Source of the DNA: Streptomyces sp. DSM 110735
GTDB lineage: Bacteria > Actinomycetota > Actinomycetes > Streptomycetales > Streptomycetaceae
Length of the DNA: 64,000 nucleotides
Direction: 5' to 3'
Assembly (NCBI RefSeq): GCF_016482685.1
Contig: NZ_JACYHF010000011.1
Span: 158,573 to 222,572 of the forward strand
Below, piece by piece: positions 16,698-24,708 of the stretch. Numbering within the stretch: position 1 is the stretch's first letter; each line of letters opens with the position of its first letter. Under the pieces are notes generated by a model. The model made no database searches, was not told the DNA's origin, and worked only from the letters and a program-made list of their open reading frames with translations. A program made the translations under genes and the position numbers.

Positions 16698-16712
16698 ACT
16701 AGCGGCGCTAGT
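16698..16712 (-). promoter_or_regulatory. operator-like palindrome in the gcdH promoter
   Basis: ACTAGC-GGC-GCTAGT is an inverted repeat 34 nt upstream of the gcdH start. On the minus strand its right arm continues into TAGTTT, a plausible -10 hexamer, so a bound regulator would occlude RNA polymerase. TetR-family regulators of acyl-CoA metabolism use sites of this form; the actual protein is unknown. Confidence 0.45.
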
Positions 16713-16774
16713 CTGAATGCTCCGGCCGACGTTACGACGCGGGCCGCCCGGCGTCCAGGGCGGCCCGCGCGAGG

Positions 16775-18505
16775 TCAGGCGATCGCCCTCGGCTTGCCCG
16801 GTTCGCGGGGCGGGGGCAGCTCGGTCACGGTGGACGCGGCGGGCTCGGCGGCACGGGACACCAGTGGTTCCGACAGGGCGGCACCGACGGGTTCGGGCAG
16901 CTCCGTCACCCCGATCCGGTCCGCGACGGGCCCGTCCGCCCCGTCCACCACACCGTTCTCCGGCGCGCAGTTCATCGTCCGGGGCAGCCGCAGCGCCATC
17001 ACCGCGCCGAGGAGCAGCAGACCCGCGCTGACCAGCAGCGTCACATGCAGTCCGTGCACGAAGGAGTCGCGTGCCGCCTGGCGCAGCGCCTCCCCGGCGG
17101 AGCCGCCGAGCCGTCCGGCGATCTCGTACGCCTCGCCCAGCGAGTGTCCGGCCGCCGCCCGGTCGGCGGCGGGGACGCCGGGCACCGAGGTGAGGGCGGG
17201 GGCGTAGGCGCGGTTCATGACGCTGCCGAGCAGGGCGATGCCGATGCCCGCGCCGAGCTGGTAGGAGGTCTCGCCGATCGCGGCGGCGCCGCCCGCGCGG
17301 TCGGCGGGAGCCTCGCTGAGCATCGACTCGTACGCCCCGAAGAGCGTCGTCTCCAGACCGAAGCCGAGCAGCACGAAGCCGGAGAGCAGCAGCGGGGTGT
17401 TGTCCTCGCCGCCCATCGCCGTCAGCAGGACGACGGCGGCGGCGGTGAGGCAGAAACCGGAGACGACCATCCGGCGCGGACCGAGCCCGCGCAGCATCCG
17501 CGCCCCGGCGAGCCCGGCAGCCATCGCGGCGGCGGTCAGGGGCAGCAGCCGCAGACCGGTGGCCAGCGGGGACAGCCCGAGGACCAGTTGCAGATACTGC
17601 GCCGCGATCAGCTCCAGGCCGACGAGCGCGAGCATCGCCAGGACGATGCAGCCCACGGAGGTGCTGAACGCGGGACGCCGGAACATCCGCAGGTCGACCA
17701 GGGGATGCGTGCGGCGGCCCTGGCGGCGGACGAAGAGGACCAGCAGCACCGCGCCGACGAGCAGCGGCACCAGGGTGAGGACGCTCAGGGGCGCGTCGCC
17801 GCCGCCGAGCCGCTTCACGCCGAGGACGACGCCGAAGAGTCCGGCCGCCGCCATCAGCGCGCCGAGCACGTCCCAGGGTCCGTCGCGCTCGCCGCGCGAC
17901 TCGGGCAGCAGCATCCGGCCGATGGGCAGGCTCACCAGCATCAGCGGGATGTTGACCAGGAAGACCGAGCCCCACCAGAAGTGTTCGAGCAGGAACCCGC
18001 CGAGCAGCGGTCCGACGGCCGCGCCGACGGCGGCGACCGCGCTCCAGATGCCGATGGCGAGCGCGCGCTCGCGCCGGTCGGGGAAGACCTGGCGCAGGAT
18101 CGACAGCGTGGCGGGCATGATCATGGCACCGCCGACGCCGAGCAGCGCGCGGGCGAAGATCAGGGTGTCGGCGCTGTGGGACAGCGCGGCGACGGCCGAG
18201 GCGACGCCGAAGAGGGCGTAGCCGAGCAGCAGGACGCGTCTGCGTCCGACGCGGTCGCCCAGCGTGCCGAAGAGGATCAGCAGCGAGGCGCAGACCAGCG
18301 GATAGACGTCGACGATCCAGAGCAGTTGTTCGGCACCGGGCCGAAGGTCCTCGGTGACGGCGGGTACCGCCACGTGCAGCACGGTGGCGTCGAGAGCGAC
18401 GAGCAGCAGGCTGACACAGAGGACGACGAGGACGACCCAGCGGTTGGCACCGGTCCCGGTCGTCCGACGGCACGGCCCGATTTCGGCCGTGGTCGTCCCG
18501 GACAT
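16775..18505 (-). CDS. MFS drug exporter, DHA2 family (14 TM)
   Basis: A 576-aa integral membrane protein of the EmrB/QacA type. Family motifs are visible: LDATVLHVAVPAV (motif D1), GTLGDRVGRRRVLL (motif A), LLGVGGAMIMPATLSIL (motif B region) and AVAAVGAAVGPLLGGFLLEHFWW (motif C of antiporters). About 14 hydrophobic segments are followed by a long hydrophilic C-terminal tail of roughly 75 residues. Such proteins expel drugs or metabolites using the proton gradient; the substrate is unknown. The ATG has GGGAGG 6 nt upstream. The gene is divergent from the mannosyltransferase-like gene. Confidence 0.85.
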   Translation of the reverse strand: MSGTTTAEIGPCRRTTGTGANRWVVLVVLCVSLLLVALDATVLHVAVPAVTEDLRPGAEQLLWIVDVYPLVCASLLILFGTLGDRVGRRRVLLLGYALFGVASAVAALSHSADTLIFARALLGVGGAMIMPATLSILRQVFPDRRERALAIGIWSAVAAVGAAVGPLLGGFLLEHFWWGSVFLVNIPLMLVSLPIGRMLLPESRGERDGPWDVLGALMAAAGLFGVVLGVKRLGGGDAPLSVLTLVPLLVGAVLLVLFVRRQGRRTHPLVDLRMFRRPAFSTSVGCIVLAMLALVGLELIAAQYLQLVLGLSPLATGLRLLPLTAAAMAAGLAGARMLRGLGPRRMVVSGFCLTAAAVVLLTAMGGEDNTPLLLSGFVLLGFGLETTLFGAYESMLSEAPADRAGGAAAIGETSYQLGAGIGIALLGSVMNRAYAPALTSVPGVPAADRAAAGHSLGEAYEIAGRLGGSAGEALRQAARDSFVHGLHVTLLVSAGLLLLGAVMALRLPRTMNCAPENGVVDGADGPVADRIGVTELPEPVGAALSEPLVSRAAEPAASTVTELPPPREPGKPRAIA

Positions 18506-18813
18506 GTACTACCTCCCAGATGATCCCTCGTGCGCGGCGGACCGACGGGGTCGGGGATTCCCCGTCGTACGGCCGGAGAAGAGCGGTTCGCTCCGGCCCG
18601 CGCCTTTCCCACGCGGGTGGCTCGTCAGCGTACGCGAGTTCGGCCCGGCCCCACGTGGTGGACCTCTCACCTGCTCGGGCGAACCCGTGTGGTGTACGCC
18701 ACTCGCCTCCTCGCGCGCGCGTGTGCGTACGAGGGGACGGCGCGGGGGCGGTGGAGGCGCCCGGACCGTCCGGGCGGCCGGGGTGGTGTGCGGGCCGGTC
18801 GATAATCGAGCCC
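18506..18813. other. divergent region MFS exporter / mannosyltransferase
   Basis: 308 nt holding both promoters. On the right, GATAAT (18801-18806) lies 7 nt before GTG 18814, the spacing of a leaderless promoter. On the left, GGGAGG is the ribosome-binding site of the exporter. No strong palindrome or gene was recognised. Confidence 0.45.
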
Positions 18814-20076
18814 GTGACCGAACTCGTGACGCGCCCGGCGCCGCCGCGCGCCCCGCTCCCGCGCCGGGCGGTCCCGGCCCTGCTCGGCTACGCGGCGATC
18901 CGCGTGCTGGGCCTGGCCGTGCTGGCCATCTGGAGCGCGGCGCGCGACAAGGACGCGTACACGCTGCTCACCGCCCGCTGGGACTCCCTCTGGTACGCCC
19001 GGGTCGCCGCCTCGGGTTACGGCTACGAGGTGCGGCTGCCGAACGGCGACGTCCACTCCGACCTGGCGTTCTTCCCGCTGCTGCCCTGGCTGGAGCGACT
19101 GGGGCACGCGGTGGCTCCGCTGTCGTACGCGGACGCGGGTTTCGTGGTCGCGCTGCTGGCCTCGCTGGCGGCGGCGGGCGGGATCTTCGCGGTGGCCGAC
19201 CGGCTGTACGGCGCGCGGGCGGGGGTCTGCGCGGTGCTGCTGTGGGCGGTGCTGCCGGTGGGGATCGTGCAGTCGATGGCGTACAGCGAGTCGCTGTTCA
19301 CGGCGCTGGCCGCCTGGTCGCTGTACGCGGTGCTGACCGGGCGCTGGGTGACGGCGGGGCTGCTCGCGGCGCTGGCGGGGCTGACCCGGCCGGTGGGCAT
19401 GGCGGTGGTCGCGGCGGTGTGGGTGGCGGGCGTGGCTTCTTATATGGCCGGGCGGACGTCGCCGGGCGCCACTTCACCGGTTACCTCTTTCGAGGGAACC
19501 CGGAGCGCGGATGATGTGCGGGGCGCGCATGAGGACGTACGCGCCCCCCTTCTCTCCCCCGCGCCGGGTGCGGAGACCCCCGCGCGCCGTCTGCTCGGTC
19601 TGGCGCTCGCTCCCCTCGGCGCCGCCGGTTACGTCCTCTGGGTGGGTCTGCGCACCGGGGACGGACCGTTCGGCTATCTCCGCGTGCAGGCCGGATGGCG
19701 CAACGGCTTCGACGGGGGCTACGCCTTCGCCCGCTTCGTGGCGGGCATGTTCACGTCCTTCCCGTCGGCCCTCGGGGGCGCGGTCCTGGTCGTCGGTGTC
19801 GTCCTGCTGATCCGGCTGTACCTGACCGGCGTGCGCCAGCGGCAGCCGCTTCCGGTGCTGGTCTACACGGGCGTGGTGCTGGCGCTCGCGCTGTGCGCGT
19901 CGAGCTACTTCGGCTCCAAGCCCCGGCTGCTGATGCCCGCCTTCCCGGTGCTCTTCCCGCTGGCCAGGGCGCTCGCGGCGGCGCGTCCGGCGCGGGCTGC
20001 CGCGCTCGTGGCGGTGGTCGCGACAGCAGCCGCGGTCTACGGCGCCCTCTGGCTGAACGGCTCCGGACCCCCCTGA
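18814..20076 (+). CDS. GT-C mannosyltransferase, PIG-V-like membrane protein
   Basis: A 420-aa multi-pass membrane protein. The segment ARWDSLWYARVAASGYGYE, followed by HSDLAFFPLLPWLERL, matches the PIG-V/GT-C family, where the Asp of WDS lies in the lumenal/extracellular active site that uses polyprenyl-phosphate mannose. Several Leu/Ala-rich transmembrane helices follow. A hydrophilic loop at about residues 207-258 (SYMAGRTSPGATSPVTSFEG) has several AT-ending codons unlike the rest and may be a tolerated insertion. GTG 18814 is chosen because the conserved protein begins there; it has no Shine-Dalgarno but a -10-like GATAAT 7 nt upstream. By family it would glycosylate an exported lipid or protein. 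Confidence 0.75.
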   Translation: MTELVTRPAPPRAPLPRRAVPALLGYAAIRVLGLAVLAIWSAARDKDAYTLLTARWDSLWYARVAASGYGYEVRLPNGDVHSDLAFFPLLPWLERLGHAVAPLSYADAGFVVALLASLAAAGGIFAVADRLYGARAGVCAVLLWAVLPVGIVQSMAYSESLFTALAAWSLYAVLTGRWVTAGLLAALAGLTRPVGMAVVAAVWVAGVASYMAGRTSPGATSPVTSFEGTRSADDVRGAHEDVRAPLLSPAPGAETPARRLLGLALAPLGAAGYVLWVGLRTGDGPFGYLRVQAGWRNGFDGGYAFARFVAGMFTSFPSALGGAVLVVGVVLLIRLYLTGVRQRQPLPVLVYTGVVLALALCASSYFGSKPRLLMPAFPVLFPLARALAAARPARAAALVAVVATAAAVYGALWLNGSGPP

Positions 20077-20318
20077 CCCGCACCGCGAGGACCCCGCCGG
20101 GCGACCATGATCGACTCCGGCGGGTCCGGTGAGCGTCTCCTGAATTCGCCGCGATGCCCGGGTTAACGAATTCATAAGCGACCAAAAACCGCCCCCTTCG
20201 GCATGACCAAAACAATTCCGGGAACCGCCCGGGCGCCATTGCCGAATCGCGGGAATTGGGGATCTCTCCTGAGAGGTTTCCCACATCACATCGTCATCAC
20301 AAAGCCTCTGTATCGACC

Positions 20319-20352
20319 GGGAACACCGCTCACTCGCTGTAACGTCGATTGG
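20319..20352 (+). promoter_or_regulatory. candidate promoter of the PAP2 gene
   Basis: Two overlapping readings are possible. TAACGT (20340-20345) sits 7 nt before GTG 20353, which fits a leaderless transcript. GGGAAC (20319-20324) followed after 18 nt by CGTC (20343-20346) resembles an ECF (SigE-like) promoter, though the spacing is about 2 nt long for that class. The region from 20150 to 20350 is also clearly AT-richer than the genes around it. Confidence 0.35.
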
Positions 20353-21369
20353 GTGCGTACCGAACGAAACCTCACCCGGCGTCTGGACCGGGTGTTCGCC
20401 AGGCTGGACCGTGAGCCGGAACGGCCGGCCCACATCGACGTGCCGCGGATGTCCCGGCACCGGGTCGTGCTGTTCTCCTCGACCCTGGCCTTCTACCTGG
20501 CGATCGTGTGGGCCGTCATCACCACGTCCTGGCTGGTGCGGCTGGACTGGCGGGTCATGTTCTTCCGCCCGTACCAGCAGTGGCCGGAGATCCACGCGTT
20601 CCTCGACTACTACGTGGTCCTGGGCCAGCGCGGTCCGACCGCCGTCATGGTCGCGGCGTGGCTCGGCTGGCGCTCCTGGCGGCAGCACACGCTGCGGCCG
20701 CTGCTGACGCTGGCGGCCTCGCTGCTGCTGCTGAACATCACGGTGGGCGCCGCCAAGCTCGGCATGGGCCGACTGGGACCGCACTACGCCACCGTGATCG
20801 GCTCGAACGAGATGGGTCTGGGCGGAGACATATTTCCCTCGGGTCACACCGCCAACGCGGTCGTGACCTGGGGCATCCTGGCGTATCTGGCCTCGACCCC
20901 GAGGGCGCGCCGCTGGCTGTCCGCGCTCTCGGCCGTCACCTCGCTCGGCGTCGGTCTGACCACCGTCTACCTCGGTACGCACTGGCTGAGCGACGTGCTC
21001 CTCGGCTGGGCCGCCGGTCTGCTGATCCTGCTCGCGCTGCCCTGGTTCGAGCCGCTGATCTCCCGGACCGAGGACGCCCTGTTCGCCCTGCGCGACCGGC
21101 TGCGGGACCGGCGCGGGCGTACGGCGGCGGTTCCGGCGACCCCGGTCGCCCCGGTGCCGCTGCGCCCGCAGACCGCGCAGTCCGAGGCGCACCCGGTGGC
21201 GTGCGAGCCGGTGGCCACCGCGCGCGGCGGGCGTGCCCCGATCCATCTGGCTCCCGGTCCGCACACGGCCCGCTCGGAGCGCACCCCGGTCACCCCGGCC
21301 GGCAGCCGTCGTCCGGCGCACGCCGACCGGCTGCCGCGCGGCGCCTCCTCCCAGCCGGCCCGCCCCTGA
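20353..21369 (+). CDS. PAP2-family membrane phosphatase
   Basis: A 338-aa integral membrane phosphatase. The three PAP2 signature motifs are present: KLGMGRLGP (motif 1), PSGHTAN (motif 2, His acid/base) and YLGTHWLSDVLLG (motif 3, nucleophilic His). Five to six transmembrane helices span residues 50-240. A Pro/Arg-rich, Thr-containing tail of about 90 residues is probably cytoplasmic and disordered. The family removes phosphate from phosphatidic acid or undecaprenyl pyrophosphate. A start at ATG 20203 is open, but the first 50 codons are AT-rich with no family similarity, so GTG 20353 (VRTERNLTRRLDRVF) is preferred. Confidence 0.8.
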   Translation: MRTERNLTRRLDRVFARLDREPERPAHIDVPRMSRHRVVLFSSTLAFYLAIVWAVITTSWLVRLDWRVMFFRPYQQWPEIHAFLDYYVVLGQRGPTAVMVAAWLGWRSWRQHTLRPLLTLAASLLLLNITVGAAKLGMGRLGPHYATVIGSNEMGLGGDIFPSGHTANAVVTWGILAYLASTPRARRWLSALSAVTSLGVGLTTVYLGTHWLSDVLLGWAAGLLILLALPWFEPLISRTEDALFALRDRLRDRRGRTAAVPATPVAPVPLRPQTAQSEAHPVACEPVATARGGRAPIHLAPGPHTARSERTPVTPAGSRRPAHADRLPRGASSQPARP

Positions 21370-21373
21370 CGGC

Positions 21374-21427
21374 CGGGCGGCCCGGCGGCGGGCGGGTACG
21401 CACACGAACCCGCCGCCGGGCCGCCCG
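21374..21427. terminator. strong bidirectional terminator hairpin
   Basis: Arms of 19 nt (21374-21392 and 21409-21427; GC-only, starting CGGGCGGCCC) pair perfectly around a 16-nt loop. It lies between the convergent PAP2 and I78-inhibitor genes and can stop both transcripts. Confidence 0.75.
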
Positions 21428-21447
21428 AGGTCAGCGTCCGGGTCCGG

Positions 21448-21663
21448 TCAGCCCTTCCAGGCCCGCCGGACCCGGCCGTCGTCCACCTCGAAGTTGATCC
21501 GGCCCACGCGGTACTCCATGGTGACGACCGTGCCCGGCGGCAGGGACCGTACGGTGCTCCAGCCCCGGTCCCGGGCCAGGCGCTCGGCGCTGTCGGCGTC
21601 GAGGCCGACGTAGGTGTCCGGACTGTCCTTCGGCTCCGGCGGCGGAGCGGGAATCTGTGCCAT
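21448..21663 (-). CDS. I78-family protease inhibitor-like small protein
   Basis: A 71-aa protein with no signal peptide. After a Pro-rich start (MAQIPAPPPEPKDSPD) comes the I78 pattern: LARDRGWSTVRSLPPGTVVT, MEYRVGRINFEVDDGRVRRA and a terminal KG. In this family the RxxRxxxPGxxxTxDxxxxRxNxxxD pattern forms a small inhibitor of serine proteases. It could protect the cell from its own subtilisin or streptogrisin-like enzymes, but cytosolic location is equally possible. TAGCGT lies 6 nt before the ATG with no Shine-Dalgarno, which suggests a leaderless mRNA. Confidence 0.65.
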   Translation of the reverse strand: MAQIPAPPPEPKDSPDTYVGLDADSAERLARDRGWSTVRSLPPGTVVTMEYRVGRINFEVDDGRVRRAWKG

Positions 21664-22057
21664 GCGGCCACGCTAGGCGGCCGCGGGCGGTGACGGAACC
21701 CCGGCCCGGCGGAGGTCATGCGCTGCGCACGGTCACACTTCTGTCACAGCTTCCCGGCACCCGTTACCGCCGAACTCCGTCACACGTATGGGCGTTACCG
21801 TTCACCTCGTCGGGGCAATCGAACAGAATTTCCTCAGGGCGGGATCGTGCCGCCCAATTTCTCCCGCCGAACGTTTCCGGCCGGATTCCGTCGCACAGGT
21901 TCGAAAGTTGTTTTGACGGGGAATCCGGTGACCCCGCGGAGAACCTGACGGCTCATAGGAAATTCACGGATTCACCACACCCCTGCCGCACGCGGACAGC
22001 CGCCGCCCCTCGGGGGGACGGCGGCTGTCGCTGCCGGGGGTCTTCGCCCGTCCGCGC
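21664..22057. other. intergenic region I78 gene / Rpf gene
   Basis: 394 nt. The left end holds the leaderless promoter of the inhibitor gene and an AT-richer stretch with repeated GTCACAC/GTCACAG elements near 21730-21785. The right end holds the Rpf terminator. No gene: the open frames lack Streptomyces-type codon use. Confidence 0.45.
21995..22029 (-). terminator. terminator hairpin after the Rpf/LysM gene
   Basis: GACAGCCGCCG and CGGCGGCTGTC form a perfect 11-bp stem around a 13-nt loop, 29 nt downstream of the Rpf stop. Confidence 0.7.
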
Positions 22058-22729
22058 TCAGAGCGCCAGACGCTGGCCCGGCACGATCAGGTCCGGGTCG
22101 GAGCCGATGACCTTCCGGTTGTCGGCGAAGACCTGACGCCAGGTCGTGCCGTGCCGGGCGGCGATCGTGCTCAGCGTGTCGCCCGCACGGACGGTGTAGG
22201 CACCGCGGGTGGCGCTGCGACCGGTGTGCTCCACCGGGCGCTCGGGCGCCTTCGCGGGCTTGTGCGGCTGGGCGGGGGCCCGCTTCACCGTCGCGCCGCT
22301 CTTCGTGTCCGCGTTCGGGGACGCTGCCCGCGGTGCCCCGCCGGAAGCCCCGGCACGGCCCGAGCAGACGGGCCAGGCTCCCCAGCCCTGGGCGCTCTGC
22401 ACCTTGGTGGCAACCGCGATCTGCGCGCTCCTGGAAGCCTGGTCGGCCGTCGGCGCGTAGGCGGTGCCGCCGTAGGCCCGCCAGGTGCTCGCCGAGAACT
22501 GGAGTCCGCCGTAGTAGCCGTTGCCGGTGTTGATGTGCCAGTTGCCACCGCTCTCGCACTGGGCGATGCGGTCCCACACCCCGTTGTCCGCCGCGTCCGC
22601 GCTGCCCGTCGCGGCCAGCAGCCCCAGCGGGGCCAGGAGCGCCGCTCCGGCGAGGACGGCCGTCGTACGGCCCTTGCGGGCGCCCTCACGACGGGCGGCG
22701 GGACGGTTGGTATCGGCACACTCGGTCAT
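22058..22729 (-). CDS. resuscitation-promoting factor-like muralytic protein with LysM
   Basis: A 223-aa secreted cell-wall hydrolase. A signal peptide (residues 18-46, AVLAGAALLAPLGLLAATGSADA) precedes an Rpf/transglycosylase-like domain with WDRIAQCESGGNWHINTGNG; the Glu of CESGG is the catalytic residue known in Rpf/lysozyme-like folds. The domain continues YYGGLQFSASTWRAYGG to PVCSGR, is followed by a Lys/Pro-rich linker, and ends in a C-terminal LysM (YTVRAGDTLSTIAARHG...PDLIVPGQRLAL) that binds peptidoglycan. Such enzymes help spore germination and regrowth. Start ATG 22729 has GGAGAGGG upstream; longer open frames are leader. The long structured leader and a Crp-like site suggest complex control. 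Confidence 0.9.
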   Translation of the reverse strand: MTECADTNRPAARREGARKGRTTAVLAGAALLAPLGLLAATGSADAADNGVWDRIAQCESGGNWHINTGNGYYGGLQFSASTWRAYGGTAYAPTADQASRSAQIAVATKVQSAQGWGAWPVCSGRAGASGGAPRAASPNADTKSGATVKRAPAQPHKPAKAPERPVEHTGRSATRGAYTVRAGDTLSTIAARHGTTWRQVFADNRKVIGSDPDLIVPGQRLAL

Positions 22730-23267
22730 GCATTTCCCTCTCCACGTACCCGGGCTCCCCCAGGGCGGGGCGCGCCTCACCGCACAGGACCGCGGTTCCT
22801 CGCGCCCGGCCCCGTCCGCCACGACCGATGCGATCGTGTCCGACCACGGACGGCCGGCGGACTTGCCCGAGCGGTGCTCGTTGCACACGGCGGAGGAATC
22901 TAGGGAGGACAGCTCGCGGATTTCAACCAACACCCCTTCTTTCCAGGCCAGTTGGTTGTTACCGCCGGTATCGGCGATTTCCGGCCACCCACTAGATGCC
23001 GCTATGTAGCGACATAACGGATGGTCACCTTTGGGCACTGTGACCCAGTTCACTCGTTCAAGTCCCTTGACTGTGCGCGAAATTGACGCTGAGTGGCCGA
23101 TTCCGCACCAAACGTGACGGCGTCGGCGGGATGGTTCGATTCCGTTCGCCTGAAGGCGTGACTCCCACCACAGGACGCCCGTTGTCTTCTTCATGAGCCC
23201 GCGACGCCGGGCTCAGCGACCGGGAGCGACCCGGCCGGCCCCAGCACAGCATCCCGAGGGAGTCACC
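22730..23267. other. divergent leader/control region upstream of the Rpf gene
   Basis: 538 nt. Seen in it: a hairpin with arms CCGTCCG (22812-22818) / CGGACGG (22847-22853), an inverted repeat CAACCAAC (22924-22931) / GTTGGTTG (22951-22958), and the Crp-like site at 23039-23054. The right end carries the GAGGGAG ribosome-binding site of the next gene. I looked for the c-di-AMP (ydaO) riboswitch core, which precedes some Rpf genes in Streptomyces, and did not find its conserved blocks. Confidence 0.45.
23039..23054. promoter_or_regulatory. candidate Crp site upstream of the Rpf gene
   Basis: TGTGACCCAGTTCACT matches TGTGA-N6-TCACA at nine of ten conserved positions. It overlaps a longer inverted repeat GGTCAC-N11-GTGACC (23023-23045). 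Crp control of an rpf gene is known in Streptomyces coelicolor. The site lies about 310 nt upstream of this start, so the promoter would have to be distal. Confidence 0.35.
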
Positions 23268-24065
23268 GTGCCGCCCATGCTCGACGTCAGTGACGCCGTA
23301 CGTGCCGAGATCGGCGACGAAGAAGCCGACCGGCTGCTCGCCGGAGAGAACGCCCCGGGCAGTTACGACTGCACCTCCTGCCGCACGCCCGGCAACTCGG
23401 AGCTGGAGCGCACCAGCACCGTGCTGTTCGTCGGCGAGGAGACCGCCGTCCTGGCCTTCGCCCACGCGGGCTGTCTGCCCTCGCAGGTCGTGCAGGTCAC
23501 CGAGGAGCAACTGCAGGGCGCCGTCCGCTCGATCGGGGACGGAGTGACCCCCGGCGCCGAGGCGCCCCAGACCGCCGCCCCGCCCGCGCCCGAGCCCGCC
23601 GTGCTCGGGGTGACCAGCGGACTCGTCCTGATCGAGGGCGAGTTGCACCCGGCGCTCGTCGTCGAACCGACCGCGCCGATCGTGCGCCCGGGCAGCACCG
23701 GACCCGGCGACGACTTCCTGCCGCTCCTCATCGAGCAGGGCTTCATGCCGGTCACCGAGCTGACGTCCGTGCCGCCGGTGCTGCACGGCTGGTCGGTGCT
23801 GCTCGCCGTGGGCCAGCTCCACGCGGTGCTCCAGCCGGGACCCAACAGCGGCCAGCAGGTGGCCTGGTGGCAGGCGCACCAGCCGCTCCAGGTCACCGAC
23901 AGTTGGCGCGCCGCCGCCAACAAGCACCAGCAGGTACTGATGTTCGCGGCCCCCGTCGGCTCCATCGGCCGCCAGCCCCGCGAGGACCTGCTGCGCGACG
24001 CCCTGGACAAGTCGGCGGCCACCGGCAAGCTGGTCGCCGCCGCGCTGCCCCTCGCGGGGACCTGA
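23268..24065 (+). CDS. conserved hypothetical protein
   Basis: A 265-aa soluble protein that I do not recognise. The first 40 residues are acidic (MLDVSDAVRAEIGDEEADRL), followed by YDCTSCRTPGNSELE, which has a CxxC pair, then a mixed alpha/beta region, an Ala/Pro linker (TAAPPAPEPA), and a second half with LHPALVVEPTAPIVRPGS and QVAWWQAHQPLQVTDSWR. GTG 23268 is preferred because GAGGGAG lies 5 nt upstream. It is divergent from the Rpf gene. No transmembrane segment or known catalytic motif was seen. Confidence 0.75.
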   Translation: MPPMLDVSDAVRAEIGDEEADRLLAGENAPGSYDCTSCRTPGNSELERTSTVLFVGEETAVLAFAHAGCLPSQVVQVTEEQLQGAVRSIGDGVTPGAEAPQTAAPPAPEPAVLGVTSGLVLIEGELHPALVVEPTAPIVRPGSTGPGDDFLPLLIEQGFMPVTELTSVPPVLHGWSVLLAVGQLHAVLQPGPNSGQQVAWWQAHQPLQVTDSWRAAANKHQQVLMFAAPVGSIGRQPREDLLRDALDKSAATGKLVAAALPLAGT

Positions 24066-24708
24066 CGGGTGTGATGGGCGGGGACGTCCGGGTACCGAGC
24101 CGCGCGCACCCCACCGGGGCCACGTGCGGGTCCACCCGATCCCGCACACCCCGCCCGAGCCGCGTACGGCCACCCGGGCCCGGCACCCCCCGCCCGGGCG
24201 ACGCCCACCCCGCCCAGGCCACGTGCGGCCCGCCACCCGATCCCGCACGCCCCACCCAGCCCGCATACGGACCGCCCGGCCCCCGCACGCCCCACCCCGA
24301 CCCCATGCGGGCCCACCGATCCGGCACCACCCCACCCCCGGCCACGCACGCCCCACCCGGACCACGTGCGGGCCCACCCGATCCCGCGCGCCCCACCCAG
24401 CCCGCATACGGCCCCCCAGTCCCGGCACCCCCGGCCCGGGCCATGCCCGCTCCACCCGGGCCCGCGCACCCGCCCGAACCGGCGCCGCGTCGGCCAACTC
24501 CCGTCCACCCGCGTGCGAAAGCAGTCCGAGGAGGGCGCCGCTGGGTCCGGCACCGCCTCCCGTACGCCCGCGTGCGGAAGCCGTACGCCCGCGCGGACCC
24601 CCCACGCGCCCGCGCACCGCGACTCCGCGCCCGGGCGCGAGACCAGGCGCCCGCTGAAGCGCCGCAGGCCCCCCGCATCCCTTTGCGCGCGGCGTCGTTT
24701 GGACATAC
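24066..24708. other. long gene-free, GC-rich region
   Basis: 643 nt between two plus-strand hypotheticals. The first two thirds are a degenerate repeat tract described separately. Open frames exist in nearly every frame but encode Pro/Arg/His or Gly/Trp low-complexity sequence with no ribosome-binding sites, so none is called. Confidence 0.55.
24117..24480. repeat. degenerate direct repeats, about 100-140 bp period
   Basis: The 10-mer CCACGTGCGG occurs at 24120-24129, 24219-24228 and 24362-24371. Each copy is followed by CCACCCGATCCCGC, then a C(A/G)CCCC block; copies two and three also share CCCACCCAGCCCGCATACGG. The copies are imperfect and interrupted. The tract may be a decayed minisatellite. 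Confidence 0.6.

Noticed and set aside
15474..18473. Apparent 999-aa fusion of a transporter-like frame and an acyl-CoA dehydrogenase
   Set aside because: The upstream 600 residues are the wrong frame of the MFS exporter. The true dehydrogenase starts at 16664 with its own ribosome-binding site.
22741..22980. Possible c-di-AMP (ydaO) riboswitch before the Rpf gene
   Set aside because: The conserved GGGGGACCCA-, GGTGAATC- and CAGCTAACC-like blocks are not present on the minus strand; only generic hairpins are seen.
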